DNA of 64,000 nucleotides from Cuniculiplasma sp052315415 (GTDB lineage: Archaea; Thermoplasmatota; Thermoplasmata; Thermoplasmatales; Thermoplasmataceae): assembly GCA_052315415.1 (NCBI GenBank), contig JBLSDH010000001.1, forward strand, positions 62,001-126,000, given 5' to 3'. This document shows positions 15,990-24,322 of this stretch, in pieces. The first letter of the stretch is position 1, and every line of letters begins with the position of its first letter. The notes beneath the pieces were generated by a model, which was not told where the DNA came from, ran no database searches, and was given only the letters and a program-made list of their open reading frames with translations. The position numbers were made by a program, and so were the translations under genes.

Positions 15990-17191
15990 GCTTTCAATTT
16001 TTTTTCATCTATTGTCTTCTTTAGTCTCTTTATACCTTCTTCAAGATCTTTCTCAGACCCAAAAGTAAAGTTTAACCTCATTGAATTTTTCTGGGAACCA
16101 TTGGTTGTGAAAGCATTTCCAGAAACATAGGCTACACCATTTCTTATTGCGTCAGGTATCATTTCCTTGGTGTTTATGTTTTCATTAAGTGTGAACCAAA
16201 CAAACATTCCACCATCAGGTTCAACAAATGTTCCATCCTCTGACATGTATGTATTAAGTGCATTAACCATCCTGTCTCTCTTTTTGGAATATATGCTTAT
16301 ATTCTTTTTAACCTGCTCATAAATTATTCCCCTACCAATATATTCCTCGGCAATGTACTGTGATAGTGAATTTGTGGCTAGATCTAAGGCCTGTTTTATT
16401 AAATTTATCTTCTCCATAACTTCCTTTGGTGCTACCGTATATCCGATTCTGAGACCTGGTGTCATAACCTTTGAAAAGGTTCCAAGATAAATAACATCTT
16501 CCGCACCATTGAGAGCTCTGATTGATTTTATATTTTGACCCCTGTACCTGAGCTGACCATAGGGGTTGTCCTCAACAATTGGTATCCCCTCATTTATTGA
16601 AATGTCCAGTAGTTTTTCTCTTTTTTTCAGACTCATTGTGATTCCTGACGGATTCTGAAAATTGGGTATGGTGTATATGAATTTTGGAACATTTCCTACT
16701 TTTTTCATTTTTTTAATCTTTTCCTCCACCATGTCAACGTTTAGACCATCCTTCTCCATGTCTATGCCTTCCATGTGGATCATACCGGCGCTAAATGCTG
16801 AAACAGCACCGGTATATGTTGGTTCTTCCGTTATTATTGATGATCCAGGATTTGCGAAAATGTTCCCCACCTCAAAAAGTCCCTGCTGGGAACCTGAATT
16901 AACAACAATATTTTCCTTACCTGTTTCAATACCTTCAGATTTTTTAAGCATCTCTGAAATTGCCTCTCTTGTTGATTCGATTCCAAGAGTGTTTCCATAC
17001 TGGAGAGCAAGTGCGTACTTGTTTTTCATTATATAATTGATGATTTCAGTAAGTTCTTCTACTGGAAAAGTTTCAGGACTGGGCATTCCTCCCCCAAGAG
17101 AGATCAGTCCTGGTGTAGATGCCATTTTGTTCAGCTCCCTTATCTCTGATGGAGACATGCCCATAACATTTTTTGAAAAATCAAACTTCAT
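15983..17191 (-). CDS. PLP-dependent aminotransferase, class I (LysN/ARO8-like)
   Basis: Fold-type I aminotransferase, 402 residues. NSGSQQGLFEVG, IYTIPNFQNPSG, VEDNPYGQLRY and the PLP-lysine segment YLGTFSKVMTPGLRIGY (lysine near 241) are typical of the 2-aminoadipate/aromatic aminotransferase (Aro8, MocR C-domain) group. Members act on aromatic amino acids, branched-chain amino acids or aminoadipate; the substrate is not decidable here. First gene of a unit with coaD, whose ribosome binding site overlaps this stop codon. Confidence 0.9.
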   Translation of the reverse strand: MKFDFSKNVMGMSPSEIRELNKMASTPGLISLGGGMPSPETFPVEELTEIINYIMKNKYALALQYGNTLGIESTREAISEMLKKSEGIETGKENIVVNSGSQQGLFEVGNIFANPGSSIITEEPTYTGAVSAFSAGMIHMEGIDMEKDGLNVDMVEEKIKKMKKVGNVPKFIYTIPNFQNPSGITMSLKKREKLLDISINEGIPIVEDNPYGQLRYRGQNIKSIRALNGAEDVIYLGTFSKVMTPGLRIGYTVAPKEVMEKINLIKQALDLATNSLSQYIAEEYIGRGIIYEQVKKNISIYSKKRDRMVNALNTYMSEDGTFVEPDGGMFVWFTLNENINTKEMIPDAIRNGVAYVSGNAFTTNGSQKNSMRLNFTFGSEKDLEEGIKRLKKTIDEKKLKAR

Positions 17192-17378
17192 AACCCTGTA
17201 TTTGAATTTATAAAATAAGCATATCCTTTTATTTATACCCTTAAAAATTCAAGTGATTCAAATCATATTTGATATATCTGATGATCAAACTTAAATGAAG
17301 ATTGAAAACATTCAAAATAGCTCTATGATCTTCATAATTCTCATAAAGATTAATTTAATGATTCATATGTGGAGATAA
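17192..17378. promoter_or_regulatory. Divergent intergenic region with inverted repeat
   Basis: 187 bp between the aminotransferase and the ABC exporter genes, holding both promoters. TTTATAAAATAA (17207-17218) suits the leftward gene (centre 22 nt from its ATG) and ATTAATTTAATG near 17349 the rightward one. An inverted repeat TTTGAT (17268-17273) / ATCAAA (17284-17289) with a 10-nt spacer is a possible operator, though six-base arms in AT-rich DNA can arise by chance. Confidence 0.35.
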
Positions 17379-18110
17379 ATGGATCCTCAAGAAAATTCAA
17401 TGGTTGCCCTGGAACTTGAGAATGTAACCAAAAGATTTGGGTCAAAAATTGCAGTTGAAGATATTACATTTAAAATCCGTGAAGGTGAGAGGATTGCCCT
17501 CATAGGGGAAAATGGAGCGGGAAAAAGCACTACACTTAAGATATCTTCAGGCCTTTTGCGTCCAGACACCGGAAAGGTAAGGATTTTTGGATATCTACCA
17601 AGCAGCTATGACGCTAGAAAATTATTAGGATATTTACCGGAGGATGCAAGCCCATACCTTAATCTTTCAGTTATTGAAAATCTTGAGTATATAGGAGCAA
17701 TAAGATCCGTAGAGAATCTTGACGATAGAATAGATGAATTAGTTACTGTACTTTCACTTAAAGAATTTCTGAAGAGTAAACCTCTTTCTCTTTCCAGAGG
17801 AAACAGACAGAAACTATGTCTTGCGCTTTCAATTATACACCGGCCAAAACTTGCCATAATGGATGAACCTCTCAATTATCTGGATATACCTACACAGGAA
17901 CGTGTTATGGAATACCTTAACTCCCTGGATTCTTCTTTTCTAATTTCAACTCACATATTTTCCATTGCAAGGAGGCTGACCCAAAAGGTGATTATAATAT
18001 CCAGAGGGAAAAAAATCTGGGAAGGTATGGTTTCAGAGCTTGAAGACTCTGCGGGGTTTGGGAAGTCCGTTGAATCCATAATATCAGAGTTGATGAGAAA
18101 TGTTTCTTAA
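17379..18110 (+). CDS. ABC exporter ATP-binding protein
   Basis: ATPase of an ABC-2/CcmA-type exporter, 243 residues. Walker A is GENGAGKST, the Q-loop region is GYLPEDASPYLNLSV, the signature is LSRGNRQK, Walker B is LAIMDEP, and ISTH carries the switch histidine. GGAG lies 7 nt upstream of the ATG. Overlaps the following permease gene by 11 bp, so the two form one transporter. Substrate unknown; the downstream PadR-like regulator is a context seen with drug or lipid exporters. Confidence 0.92.
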   Translation: MDPQENSMVALELENVTKRFGSKIAVEDITFKIREGERIALIGENGAGKSTTLKISSGLLRPDTGKVRIFGYLPSSYDARKLLGYLPEDASPYLNLSVIENLEYIGAIRSVENLDDRIDELVTVLSLKEFLKSKPLSLSRGNRQKLCLALSIIHRPKLAIMDEPLNYLDIPTQERVMEYLNSLDSSFLISTHIFSIARRLTQKVIIISRGKKIWEGMVSELEDSAGFGKSVESIISELMRNVS

Positions 18111-19542
18111 ACTTCTAAAACTACTTCTGAAATCAAGGTACACAAAAGGTTATCTCTCAATTATATTGTTGGTATTTTTCTATTCAATTATCACTGGTTC
18201 AGTGGGTGAAGAGGGTGGCTACTCTTTTTATTCAGTGTATTATCTCGCATTTATTTTTGGATTATTCACAGTTTCTGCAACACTGTTTGGTGGGATATCA
18301 ACAACCTCCGCAGACAGAAATTTTCTTCTTACATCTCCGGTAAAAAGCAGAGACCTGATACCAGCATTTTTCATAGTACAGGCAGTTAACACATCCATAC
18401 TGTTCATTGCAGCTTCCTTTGGCGGCATAATTGAAACAGCAAAAAACATTACAAGTATTTATTATGACATAATAGGAATACTAATTTTTTCTGTCTTTCC
18501 AATATCAATGAGTATAAATTATTATGATATTTCATTAAAATATAAACTTGTTACAGCAGTTTTGGAAGTAATATGGATTGGTTCATCATTCTTCAATTTT
18601 AAATACGGTGCAATATCTTTTATAACAAATGGTTCAATAGTTTCAATTTACCTCCTGTTAACGGTATTTATAATTTCAATGGCTTTCAGTTCATACAGAA
18701 CAAGGTCTGAGGAACTTCCCTTCAGGCTCAATGATATCCGTATCAGAAAAATGAAGGAAGTTTACAAAAGCGAGAAGACCTTCAGGGGGAAGAGTTCAAC
18801 TTTGGCTGTCTTTCTTTTTCATTTTAAATATATTGATCTATCCTCAAGAGTTGCAACTCAGGGTAATTTAAGAATTAGAGTTTCTCGGGTCAAATTCTAT
18901 ATTGTTCCATTGATCACTTCCGTCATATCCATCATTTTATTTTTGATAATATTTGGAAGGATACCTTTTGTTCATTTTTCAATGGCGTCCAAGGGTGATC
19001 TGTCATTATTTGAATTGGGATTTTTGGAGAGTTACGTTGCATGGTCTTTAAGCCTGGCAATGGGATCAGGATTGATTTCAAGGGAGAGGGCCTGGCTCGG
19101 ATTCAGCTCAATGGACTTCAGGAGATACTTATTGATCTGTACATCAGCAAAATTTCTGCAGGGAATGATTGGATCCTTGCCTATTTTCATAATGAATATG
19201 ACAGCTTACTTTTTGACTTCTAAGATATATTTCCTTTATCTGGCATTTATTTTTATCATATCTGTTCCTGAGGTTTCTGCTTTAGTCCTTTTGTTAAACG
19301 TAAATAAAAGGGCTTTTCAGATAACCTCGGAGGATGTACTACCTAGACCTTATAGTATGGGGCAGTTCCTTTTCTTCGGAACATCATTTGTTGTTCTTTT
19401 TGTTCTAATATTTGAGACACTGTTAACCCAATACGATTTTTACGATTTTGCAGTTATATTTTTAGTTCTAATTGTTCTGATTTCAATGAAAAATTACTGG
19501 AATGAGAAATTATATGATATGATAGAAGATGGCTATGTGTGA
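18100..19542 (+). CDS. ABC exporter membrane protein
   Basis: 480-residue very hydrophobic protein with about ten to twelve predicted membrane segments, interrupted near residues 205-250 by a charged loop (ELPFRLNDIRIRKMKEVYKS). I do not recognise a catalytic motif. Its 11-bp overlap with the ATPase gene and its composition make it the membrane half of that ABC exporter. Its size suggests a double-length permease working with an ATPase dimer. Confidence 0.8.
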   Translation: MFLKLLKLLLKSRYTKGYLSIILLVFFYSIITGSVGEEGGYSFYSVYYLAFIFGLFTVSATLFGGISTTSADRNFLLTSPVKSRDLIPAFFIVQAVNTSILFIAASFGGIIETAKNITSIYYDIIGILIFSVFPISMSINYYDISLKYKLVTAVLEVIWIGSSFFNFKYGAISFITNGSIVSIYLLLTVFIISMAFSSYRTRSEELPFRLNDIRIRKMKEVYKSEKTFRGKSSTLAVFLFHFKYIDLSSRVATQGNLRIRVSRVKFYIVPLITSVISIILFLIIFGRIPFVHFSMASKGDLSLFELGFLESYVAWSLSLAMGSGLISRERAWLGFSSMDFRRYLLICTSAKFLQGMIGSLPIFIMNMTAYFLTSKIYFLYLAFIFIISVPEVSALVLLLNVNKRAFQITSEDVLPRPYSMGQFLFFGTSFVVLFVLIFETLLTQYDFYDFAVIFLVLIVLISMKNYWNEKLYDMIEDGYV

Positions 19543-19547
19543 AATCA

Positions 19548-19560
19548 TTAAATATAATTT
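19548..19560 (+). promoter_or_regulatory. TATA-like box of the PadR-like gene
   Basis: TTAAATATAATTT centred about 26 nt before the ATG at 19581; suggests that the regulator has its own leaderless promoter inside the exporter cluster. Confidence 0.5.
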
Positions 19561-19580
19561 TATGATGTCGAAATCGATAT

Positions 19581-20078
19581 ATGAATTCAGGTGAGTACAT
19601 AGACAGTGCCCTATTCATACTTTCCCTTCAGCCAATGAGTGGATATGAACTGGCTAGAAAATTAAAATGGGATGGAACAATGGTCTCCGGCGGTACAATC
19701 AGACCACTTTTGAAATCTCTTGAAAAAAACGGCTTCATTACCTTTGACATGAGGGGTAGAGCCAAGGTATACAGACTAACTCAAAAAGGGGAAAGATATG
19801 TATCCAATCTGAGGGTATTTAAGGAGACAATAAGAGAGAAAATGATTGCCTATTCCTTTAACCGGGAGATACTATTTCCAGACATACTTACTGACATTGG
19901 AGACACAAAAATACTGAATGAGGCCATTGAAAAAATGGCTAAAACTATTGTAAAAGAGGTAAAAATAGCATTTGTAATGTATAAAAAAGGAGATATTGAG
20001 GGCCTGGATTACCTGATAGAATTGATTGACAAGGCTATGAAAGAGGCAAAAGAAATGAGAAAAATTAAACAACAGTGA
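19581..20078 (+). CDS. PadR-like winged-helix transcriptional regulator
   Basis: 165-residue DNA-binding protein. The N-terminal 75 residues form a winged helix (ILSLQPMSGYELARKLKWDGTMVSGGTIRPLLKSLEKNGFI, then the wing and YRLTQKGERYVSNL), as in PadR/MarR-type regulators. The remaining charged helical part probably dimerises. Placed directly behind an ABC exporter pair with its own promoter, it may repress that exporter in response to its substrate (inference). Confidence 0.85.
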   Translation: MNSGEYIDSALFILSLQPMSGYELARKLKWDGTMVSGGTIRPLLKSLEKNGFITFDMRGRAKVYRLTQKGERYVSNLRVFKETIREKMIAYSFNREILFPDILTDIGDTKILNEAIEKMAKTIVKEVKIAFVMYKKGDIEGLDYLIELIDKAMKEAKEMRKIKQQ

Positions 20079-20092
20079 TGGTGGATTGTTAA

Positions 20093-20587
20093 ATGAATAT
20101 TGAATTGCTTAACTCAATCATACTTTCCATACATGTATTGTTCGCTGTAATTTTTATCGGAGGTTCACTTTTTATATGGCTTGTTGTTTATCCTGAATCT
20201 TTTAAAATTACAGATGATGAGAAATTAAGGACAAGAATTGTAGGCCTTATAGGAAAACGGTTTGCATTTTTCACAAACTTATCGATTATCATACTTATAC
20301 TGACAGGAATATATAATGCCACATGGTACCTGAATTACAATATAATGGAACTCTTTTCCACACCAGGTGGAAACATCCTTCTTGCAAAAATAATAGTTGT
20401 GGCAATAATGCTTGTTATAATGTATGGTAACAATCTTTATCATGGTAAAAGAATAATGAAACTTGCAAAGGAGGGTAAAATGGAGGAACTCAGAAGATTA
20501 AGAAGATTTTCACATCTACTCTCATATATAACACTGGGTCTTGAAGTTCTAATAATATTCCTGGCTGTTTCCTTACAATTTTTTTAA
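20093..20587 (+). CDS. Four-helix membrane protein, CopD/DUF2269-like
   Basis: 164 residues with four clear membrane helices. Histidines near the first helix (ILSIHVLFAVIFIGGSLFIWLVVYPES) and in the last part (RFSHLLSYITLG) resemble the CopD/DUF2269 group of small cytochrome-b-like membrane proteins that may bind heme or copper. Assignment rests only on this pattern. Starts 15 nt after the PadR-like gene stop and probably belongs to its transcript. Confidence 0.6.
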   Translation: MNIELLNSIILSIHVLFAVIFIGGSLFIWLVVYPESFKITDDEKLRTRIVGLIGKRFAFFTNLSIIILILTGIYNATWYLNYNIMELFSTPGGNILLAKIIVVAIMLVIMYGNNLYHGKRIMKLAKEGKMEELRRLRRFSHLLSYITLGLEVLIIFLAVSLQFF

Positions 20588-20633
20588 AATAAAATATATT
20601 TATAAGACTGGTTTAAATAATTTTCTATTAAAA

Positions 20634-21197
20634 TTATCTTGAAGATGCTGCAATTCTTTCAATTTCTTCTTTCCTGCTAACTGCATGACTGCTCTGGTCT
20701 CCTCTTGCCGCAGCCATAATTTCGTCAGCAAGACAGTTCTCTATGGGTTTTTTGCTTTTATAAGATGCGTCTGTAGCACCTATTGCAATATTTCTAAGCG
20801 CTATGTCCACCCTTCTTGAAGGGGAGACATCCACCGATTTTGGAACTGCAATACCTCCGTATTTTAACCTTGTAACTTCTTCTCTTGGGGCAGCATTTTC
20901 AATTGCATTTATAAGGATCTGTAATGGATTCTGTTTAGTTTTGTTCTCGATTAATGTAAATGCTTCCATAACAATTCTGTATGCTCCGTATTTCTTTCCC
21001 GTGTACCTCTCCGTTCTCATTAATTTGTTAATCAGTCTTTCTACAGTGTTTATATTTTTCTTTCCCGCTGAATAGTTTGAAAATCGTCCGCCAGTATGAA
21101 GATTTATGTAAGAGGATAAGTTGATGTATTTTGAAAGGCCAATGTCGTGTACCTCCACACCATTTACATCATATTTTCCAAACATCTTCAGTTCCAT
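20634..21197 (-). CDS. rps7: Ribosomal protein S7
   Basis: Small-subunit ribosomal protein uS7, 187 residues, archaeal length. NTVERLINKLMRTERYTGKK, NAIENAAPREEVTRLKYGG and the C-terminal SSHAVSRKEEIERIA are characteristic. It binds the 3' major domain of 16S rRNA. The ATG overlaps the rps12 stop (TAATG) with GGTGA just upstream, so the two are translationally coupled as in the conserved str operon; EF-2 does not follow here. Confidence 0.98.
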   Translation of the reverse strand: MELKMFGKYDVNGVEVHDIGLSKYINLSSYINLHTGGRFSNYSAGKKNINTVERLINKLMRTERYTGKKYGAYRIVMEAFTLIENKTKQNPLQILINAIENAAPREEVTRLKYGGIAVPKSVDVSPSRRVDIALRNIAIGATDASYKSKKPIENCLADEIMAAARGDQSSHAVSRKEEIERIAASSR

Positions 21198-21625
21198 TAT
21201 CTCACCGTTTTCTCCTTCTTACCTTTTACAAGTTCTTTCAGAGATATGCCATTCACAGCAACTACCTTATATCTCACACCAGGGATGTCACCTTTACTTC
21301 TCCCTTTTCTTCCCCCAATTCCTTCCACAGTTACTTCATCATGTTCATCAATGTAATTAATTGCACCGTCTCCTGGGGCGAAAGCAGTTATCTGCCTTCC
21401 ATTCTTGATTAACTGAACCTTCACGCATTTTCTTATGGCTGAATTTGGCTGTTTTGCCTCAATACCAACCTTTTCAATCACTATCCCTCTTGCCTGAGGT
21501 GCCCCTTCCAGTGGATCACTTTTCTTCTTCAACTGAAGAACTCTTCTTTTGTATTTGCTACTTGACCACCTGTATTTTGATCTGTCTTCGCTTAATTTTG
21601 ATCCTGCATTTTCTCCATTTGCCAA
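21197..21625 (-). CDS. rps12: Ribosomal protein S12
   Basis: Decoding-site ribosomal protein uS12, 142 residues. DPLEGAPQARGIVIEKVG, KQPNSAIRKCVKVQLIKNG and FAPGDGAINYIDEHDEV are the universal core. Start is a TTG (MANGENAG), supported by GGGTGAT a few nt upstream and by the expected archaeal N-terminus; no ATG precedes it. A TATA-like element near 21676-21684 would give a leader of about 30 nt, so this gene uses a leadered mRNA. Confidence 0.97.
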   Translation of the reverse strand: MANGENAGSKLSEDRSKYRWSSSKYKRRVLQLKKKSDPLEGAPQARGIVIEKVGIEAKQPNSAIRKCVKVQLIKNGRQITAFAPGDGAINYIDEHDEVTVEGIGGRKGRSKGDIPGVRYKVVAVNGISLKELVKGKKEKTVR

Positions 21626-21700
21626 TTTATCACCCGTTAAATAGATGTGAATTTAGTTAATGGGTAATCTTATTTGAAATATAAACTATGTGAATTGTAC

Positions 21701-21710
21701 ATTTAAAATT
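21701..21710 (+). promoter_or_regulatory. TATA-like box of the MFS gene
   Basis: ATTTAAAATT centred near 21706. A start 25-26 nt downstream falls at 21731-21732, on the in-frame ACG proposed as the start codon. Confidence 0.45.
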
Positions 21711-21731
21711 CCTTAAATCCGGGTAAAGCAT

Positions 21732-23012
21732 ACGCCCTCTACGAAAACCAAGAATAATTACATAATTGCATTAAGATCCTTTTTATCTTCTTTTGGTGCC
21801 ACTGCTGCATCAACATTTGTTGGAGTTTATGCAGTAATTATAGGTGCAACCTCAGTCGAAATGGGATGGTTGCAGTCCAGCTCTAATGCCATAACAAATG
21901 GTGCTCAGATACTTTGGGGAAAATTAAGTGATAGCCATGGCAGAAAAAAAATATTCCTTGTTGCCGGGAGTCTGATCCTTGGGTTTCTCTGGTATCTAAT
22001 GCCGTATTCTTCTAATCCTGTAAATTTAATAATAATTTATTCTTTGATCTCATTATTTGGTTCCCTCATAACGGTAAACTGGTTCTCACTCATTGCCAAC
22101 CTCTCTGATTCAAGTGTCAGGGGCAAATTTCTATCTTTTGTAAACATTATGAGCTCAATAGGCACACTAATATCGCTTACCATAATGGTTCTTGTTTTTG
22201 GGAACAATGTGGATCAGGACATTGAGATCCCATTTTTCACAGCCGCACTCACTTATATTATTTCGAGCGTTTTTCTTCTCTTTCTTGATGAGGGGAAGAA
22301 TACTCCTGTTTTCAGGGATTCTTTACTTAAAACGTTTAAAGAGAGTTTGAAGAATGAAGCGTTTTCACCATATTTTAAGGCTATGAATGTGCAGGGATTT
22401 TTCTGGTCCATGGCCTGGCCAATGTTTCCAATCACAATTGTTTCCATAATGAACTTCAGCCTAACCCAGGTGGCCATTCTCTCCCTGGTATCCATTAGCG
22501 TATCCATACTGATTCAATATCTATTGGGAAGAATGGTGGATAAAACAGAGAGACCTCCATTAATCGTATTAAATAGAATAATGTTGAGCTTAATACCCCT
22601 TTTCTATGGATTCTTTCACAGTTTTTTATTATTCATTATAATTGAAGTTTATTCTGGATTTTTGGGGGCGCTACAAAATGTTGTAATGAACGCTTACCTT
22701 CTGGATATCATACCAAATAGAGGAAGGGCCAAATACATATCAATAATTAATGGATTTAATGGGCTGGCATATTTATGCGGGGCTCTCACAGGGGGATACA
22801 TGCTCTCAATTTTTCAGTCCTATTTTCCACTTCAAACAGCTCTTGAATATTCCTATATAATAGTTTTTTCAGGAAGATTCATTTCCTCCCTTCTTTTTCT
22901 GAAATTGAAAGAGCCTGGAGAGAAGAAAAGAAAAGAGGTTCCCATAATATCACTTCTGTACAGGGAGAAATTACCTGGAAACCCCTCAGGTGGAACAATA
23001 AAGATGAGATGA
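21732..23012 (+). CDS. Major facilitator superfamily transporter, ACG start proposed
   Basis: MFS secondary transporter with about twelve membrane helices; motif A between helices 2 and 3 reads GKLSDSHGRKK, with a second copy GRMVDKTERPP in the other half. The first ATG (21861) begins at helix 2. In-frame codons upstream encode a convincing helix 1 (SSFGATAASTFVGVYAVIIG) back to a stop at 21714-21716, but contain no ATG, GTG or TTG. ACG at 21732 sits at the leaderless position from a TATA-like box, giving 426 residues. Alternatives are a true non-standard start, a mutation inactivating the gene, or a sequence error. Substrate unknown. Confidence 0.75.
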   Translation, partial: TPSTKTKNNYIIALRSFLSSFGATAASTFVGVYAVIIGATSVEMGWLQSSSNAITNGAQILWGKLSDSHGRKKIFLVAGSLILGFLWYLMPYSSNPVNLIIIYSLISLFGSLITVNWFSLIANLSDSSVRGKFLSFVNIMSSIGTLISLTIMVLVFGNNVDQDIEIPFFTAALTYIISSVFLLFLDEGKNTPVFRDSLLKTFKESLKNEAFSPYFKAMNVQGFFWSMAWPMFPITIVSIMNFSLTQVAILSLVSISVSILIQYLLGRMVDKTERPPLIVLNRIMLSLIPLFYGFFHSFLLFIIIEVYSGFLGALQNVVMNAYLLDIIPNRGRAKYISIINGFNGLAYLCGALTGGYMLSIFQSYFPLQTALEYSYIIVFSGRFISSLLFLKLKEPGEKKRKEVPIISLLYREKLPGNPSGGTIKMR

Positions 23013-23016
23013 ATAT

Positions 23017-24273
23017 TTATGAAACTGAAATTTCAGCATAATTTTTATTTTTACCATTTAGGTAAAGAGAAAGAAGAAAATTAAAGGTGATTATGAATAG
23101 ACAAATAACTAGGGAGATAAAATATGTACCATTACTGATTAAATTCTCATAGGCAACTATTCCTAAAATTATTAATGATATTATTGAAGTAGTCAACAGT
23201 GTGATTGATCTTTGTTTATAGAATAGAAATGAATATATTGTGATCAAATGGACACTTATATAAAGAAGGCTAACCAATTCTATGAGATATGTGAATAGGA
23301 GATAATAGCCTGTTATCATACCTGCAAAGAATATTATTAGATTTACAAAAATAATTAATGTAAAGAAATAAAGGGATTGATTTTTTAATAATTGCATATT
23401 TTTTTTGAAAAAAGATTCTCTCATGTGGTTCAAAGCATTATAGTATGAGAGAGAAAGATTGTAGGCACTGAACAAGAATAAGATAAGCATGAAAATAGAA
23501 AGATATATTCCAAATTTGGCATTGATATTTAATATGAGATATGATGGATTTGATGAATAATCGGCAAGATTTGGCAGAAAGAGAACGATGCCAATTGAGG
23601 CAAGTATCATGAGAATGCCAGAAATCAGGTATGAGAGAGTTAAAGATGTCTGTAATTCCATTTGATTTTTGCTTTCCCCTGAAAGAAATATTCCGCTTCC
23701 GGACCCAGAAAACATCAAAATACCAATGAGAACTGATGTCCAAAAGCCATTTTCATTCAGGAATGAATATTTTGAGGTTCCAAAAAAAAGGAAAGAAAAG
23801 GAAATTAATAAAATGCCCCCTATCTCCAGCGCTGAAAGTATCAATATTATTTTGATCGGTATACTTTTTCCCTTCCAGACTGGTACTATTACCAATAAAA
23901 ATAGCAATAGCGAAATTGGTATGTAGAGAGATCTTGAAAAACCAAAAATTCCATTGAGGAAAGAAACTGAAAAAAGTATTATGTTGGGAAGAACTAAGAT
24001 TGAATAACATATGTAATTAAAACCTACCCAGTTTGATACAATCCTGTTGGCGGCAATTTCGGCATAGGCAGAATATCCTCTCTCATCCTTCGTTCTGGAT
24101 GAAAAAATAATGATCGGCAGAAAAGATACAAAAGAGATAATGAAGGAAACAAGGACCGCCGTTGGGAGGGATCTACCAGAAAAAAGTGCCATCACAGGCA
24201 AAAGGGCAAAATAATTTAGAGCAGGTCCTACCGAAGAAATAGATTGAAAAAAGATGTTTTTGTTTAACAACAA
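23017..24273 (-). CDS. APC-superfamily-like amino-acid transporter
   Basis: 418-residue protein with about eleven or twelve membrane helices. The N-terminal ISSVGPALNYFALLP and the later GSGSGIFLSGES resemble APC-type amino-acid permeases, though the match is loose. The only usable start near the first helix is TTG (24271-24273) directly after an in-frame stop; no ribosome binding site is visible and the TATA spacing is ambiguous. Convergent with the MFS gene, 4 bp apart. Confidence 0.65.
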   Translation of the reverse strand: MLLNKNIFFQSISSVGPALNYFALLPVMALFSGRSLPTAVLVSFIISFVSFLPIIIFSSRTKDERGYSAYAEIAANRIVSNWVGFNYICYSILVLPNIILFSVSFLNGIFGFSRSLYIPISLLLFLLVIVPVWKGKSIPIKIILILSALEIGGILLISFSFLFFGTSKYSFLNENGFWTSVLIGILMFSGSGSGIFLSGESKNQMELQTSLTLSYLISGILMILASIGIVLFLPNLADYSSNPSYLILNINAKFGIYLSIFMLILFLFSAYNLSLSYYNALNHMRESFFKKNMQLLKNQSLYFFTLIIFVNLIIFFAGMITGYYLLFTYLIELVSLLYISVHLITIYSFLFYKQRSITLLTTSIISLIILGIVAYENLISNGTYFISLVICLFIITFNFLLSLYLNGKNKNYAEISVS

Positions 24274-24322
24274 TTACTGTATATATTTTGTTAAAAAAAC
24301 TTTACTTAATATGAAAAAAATT

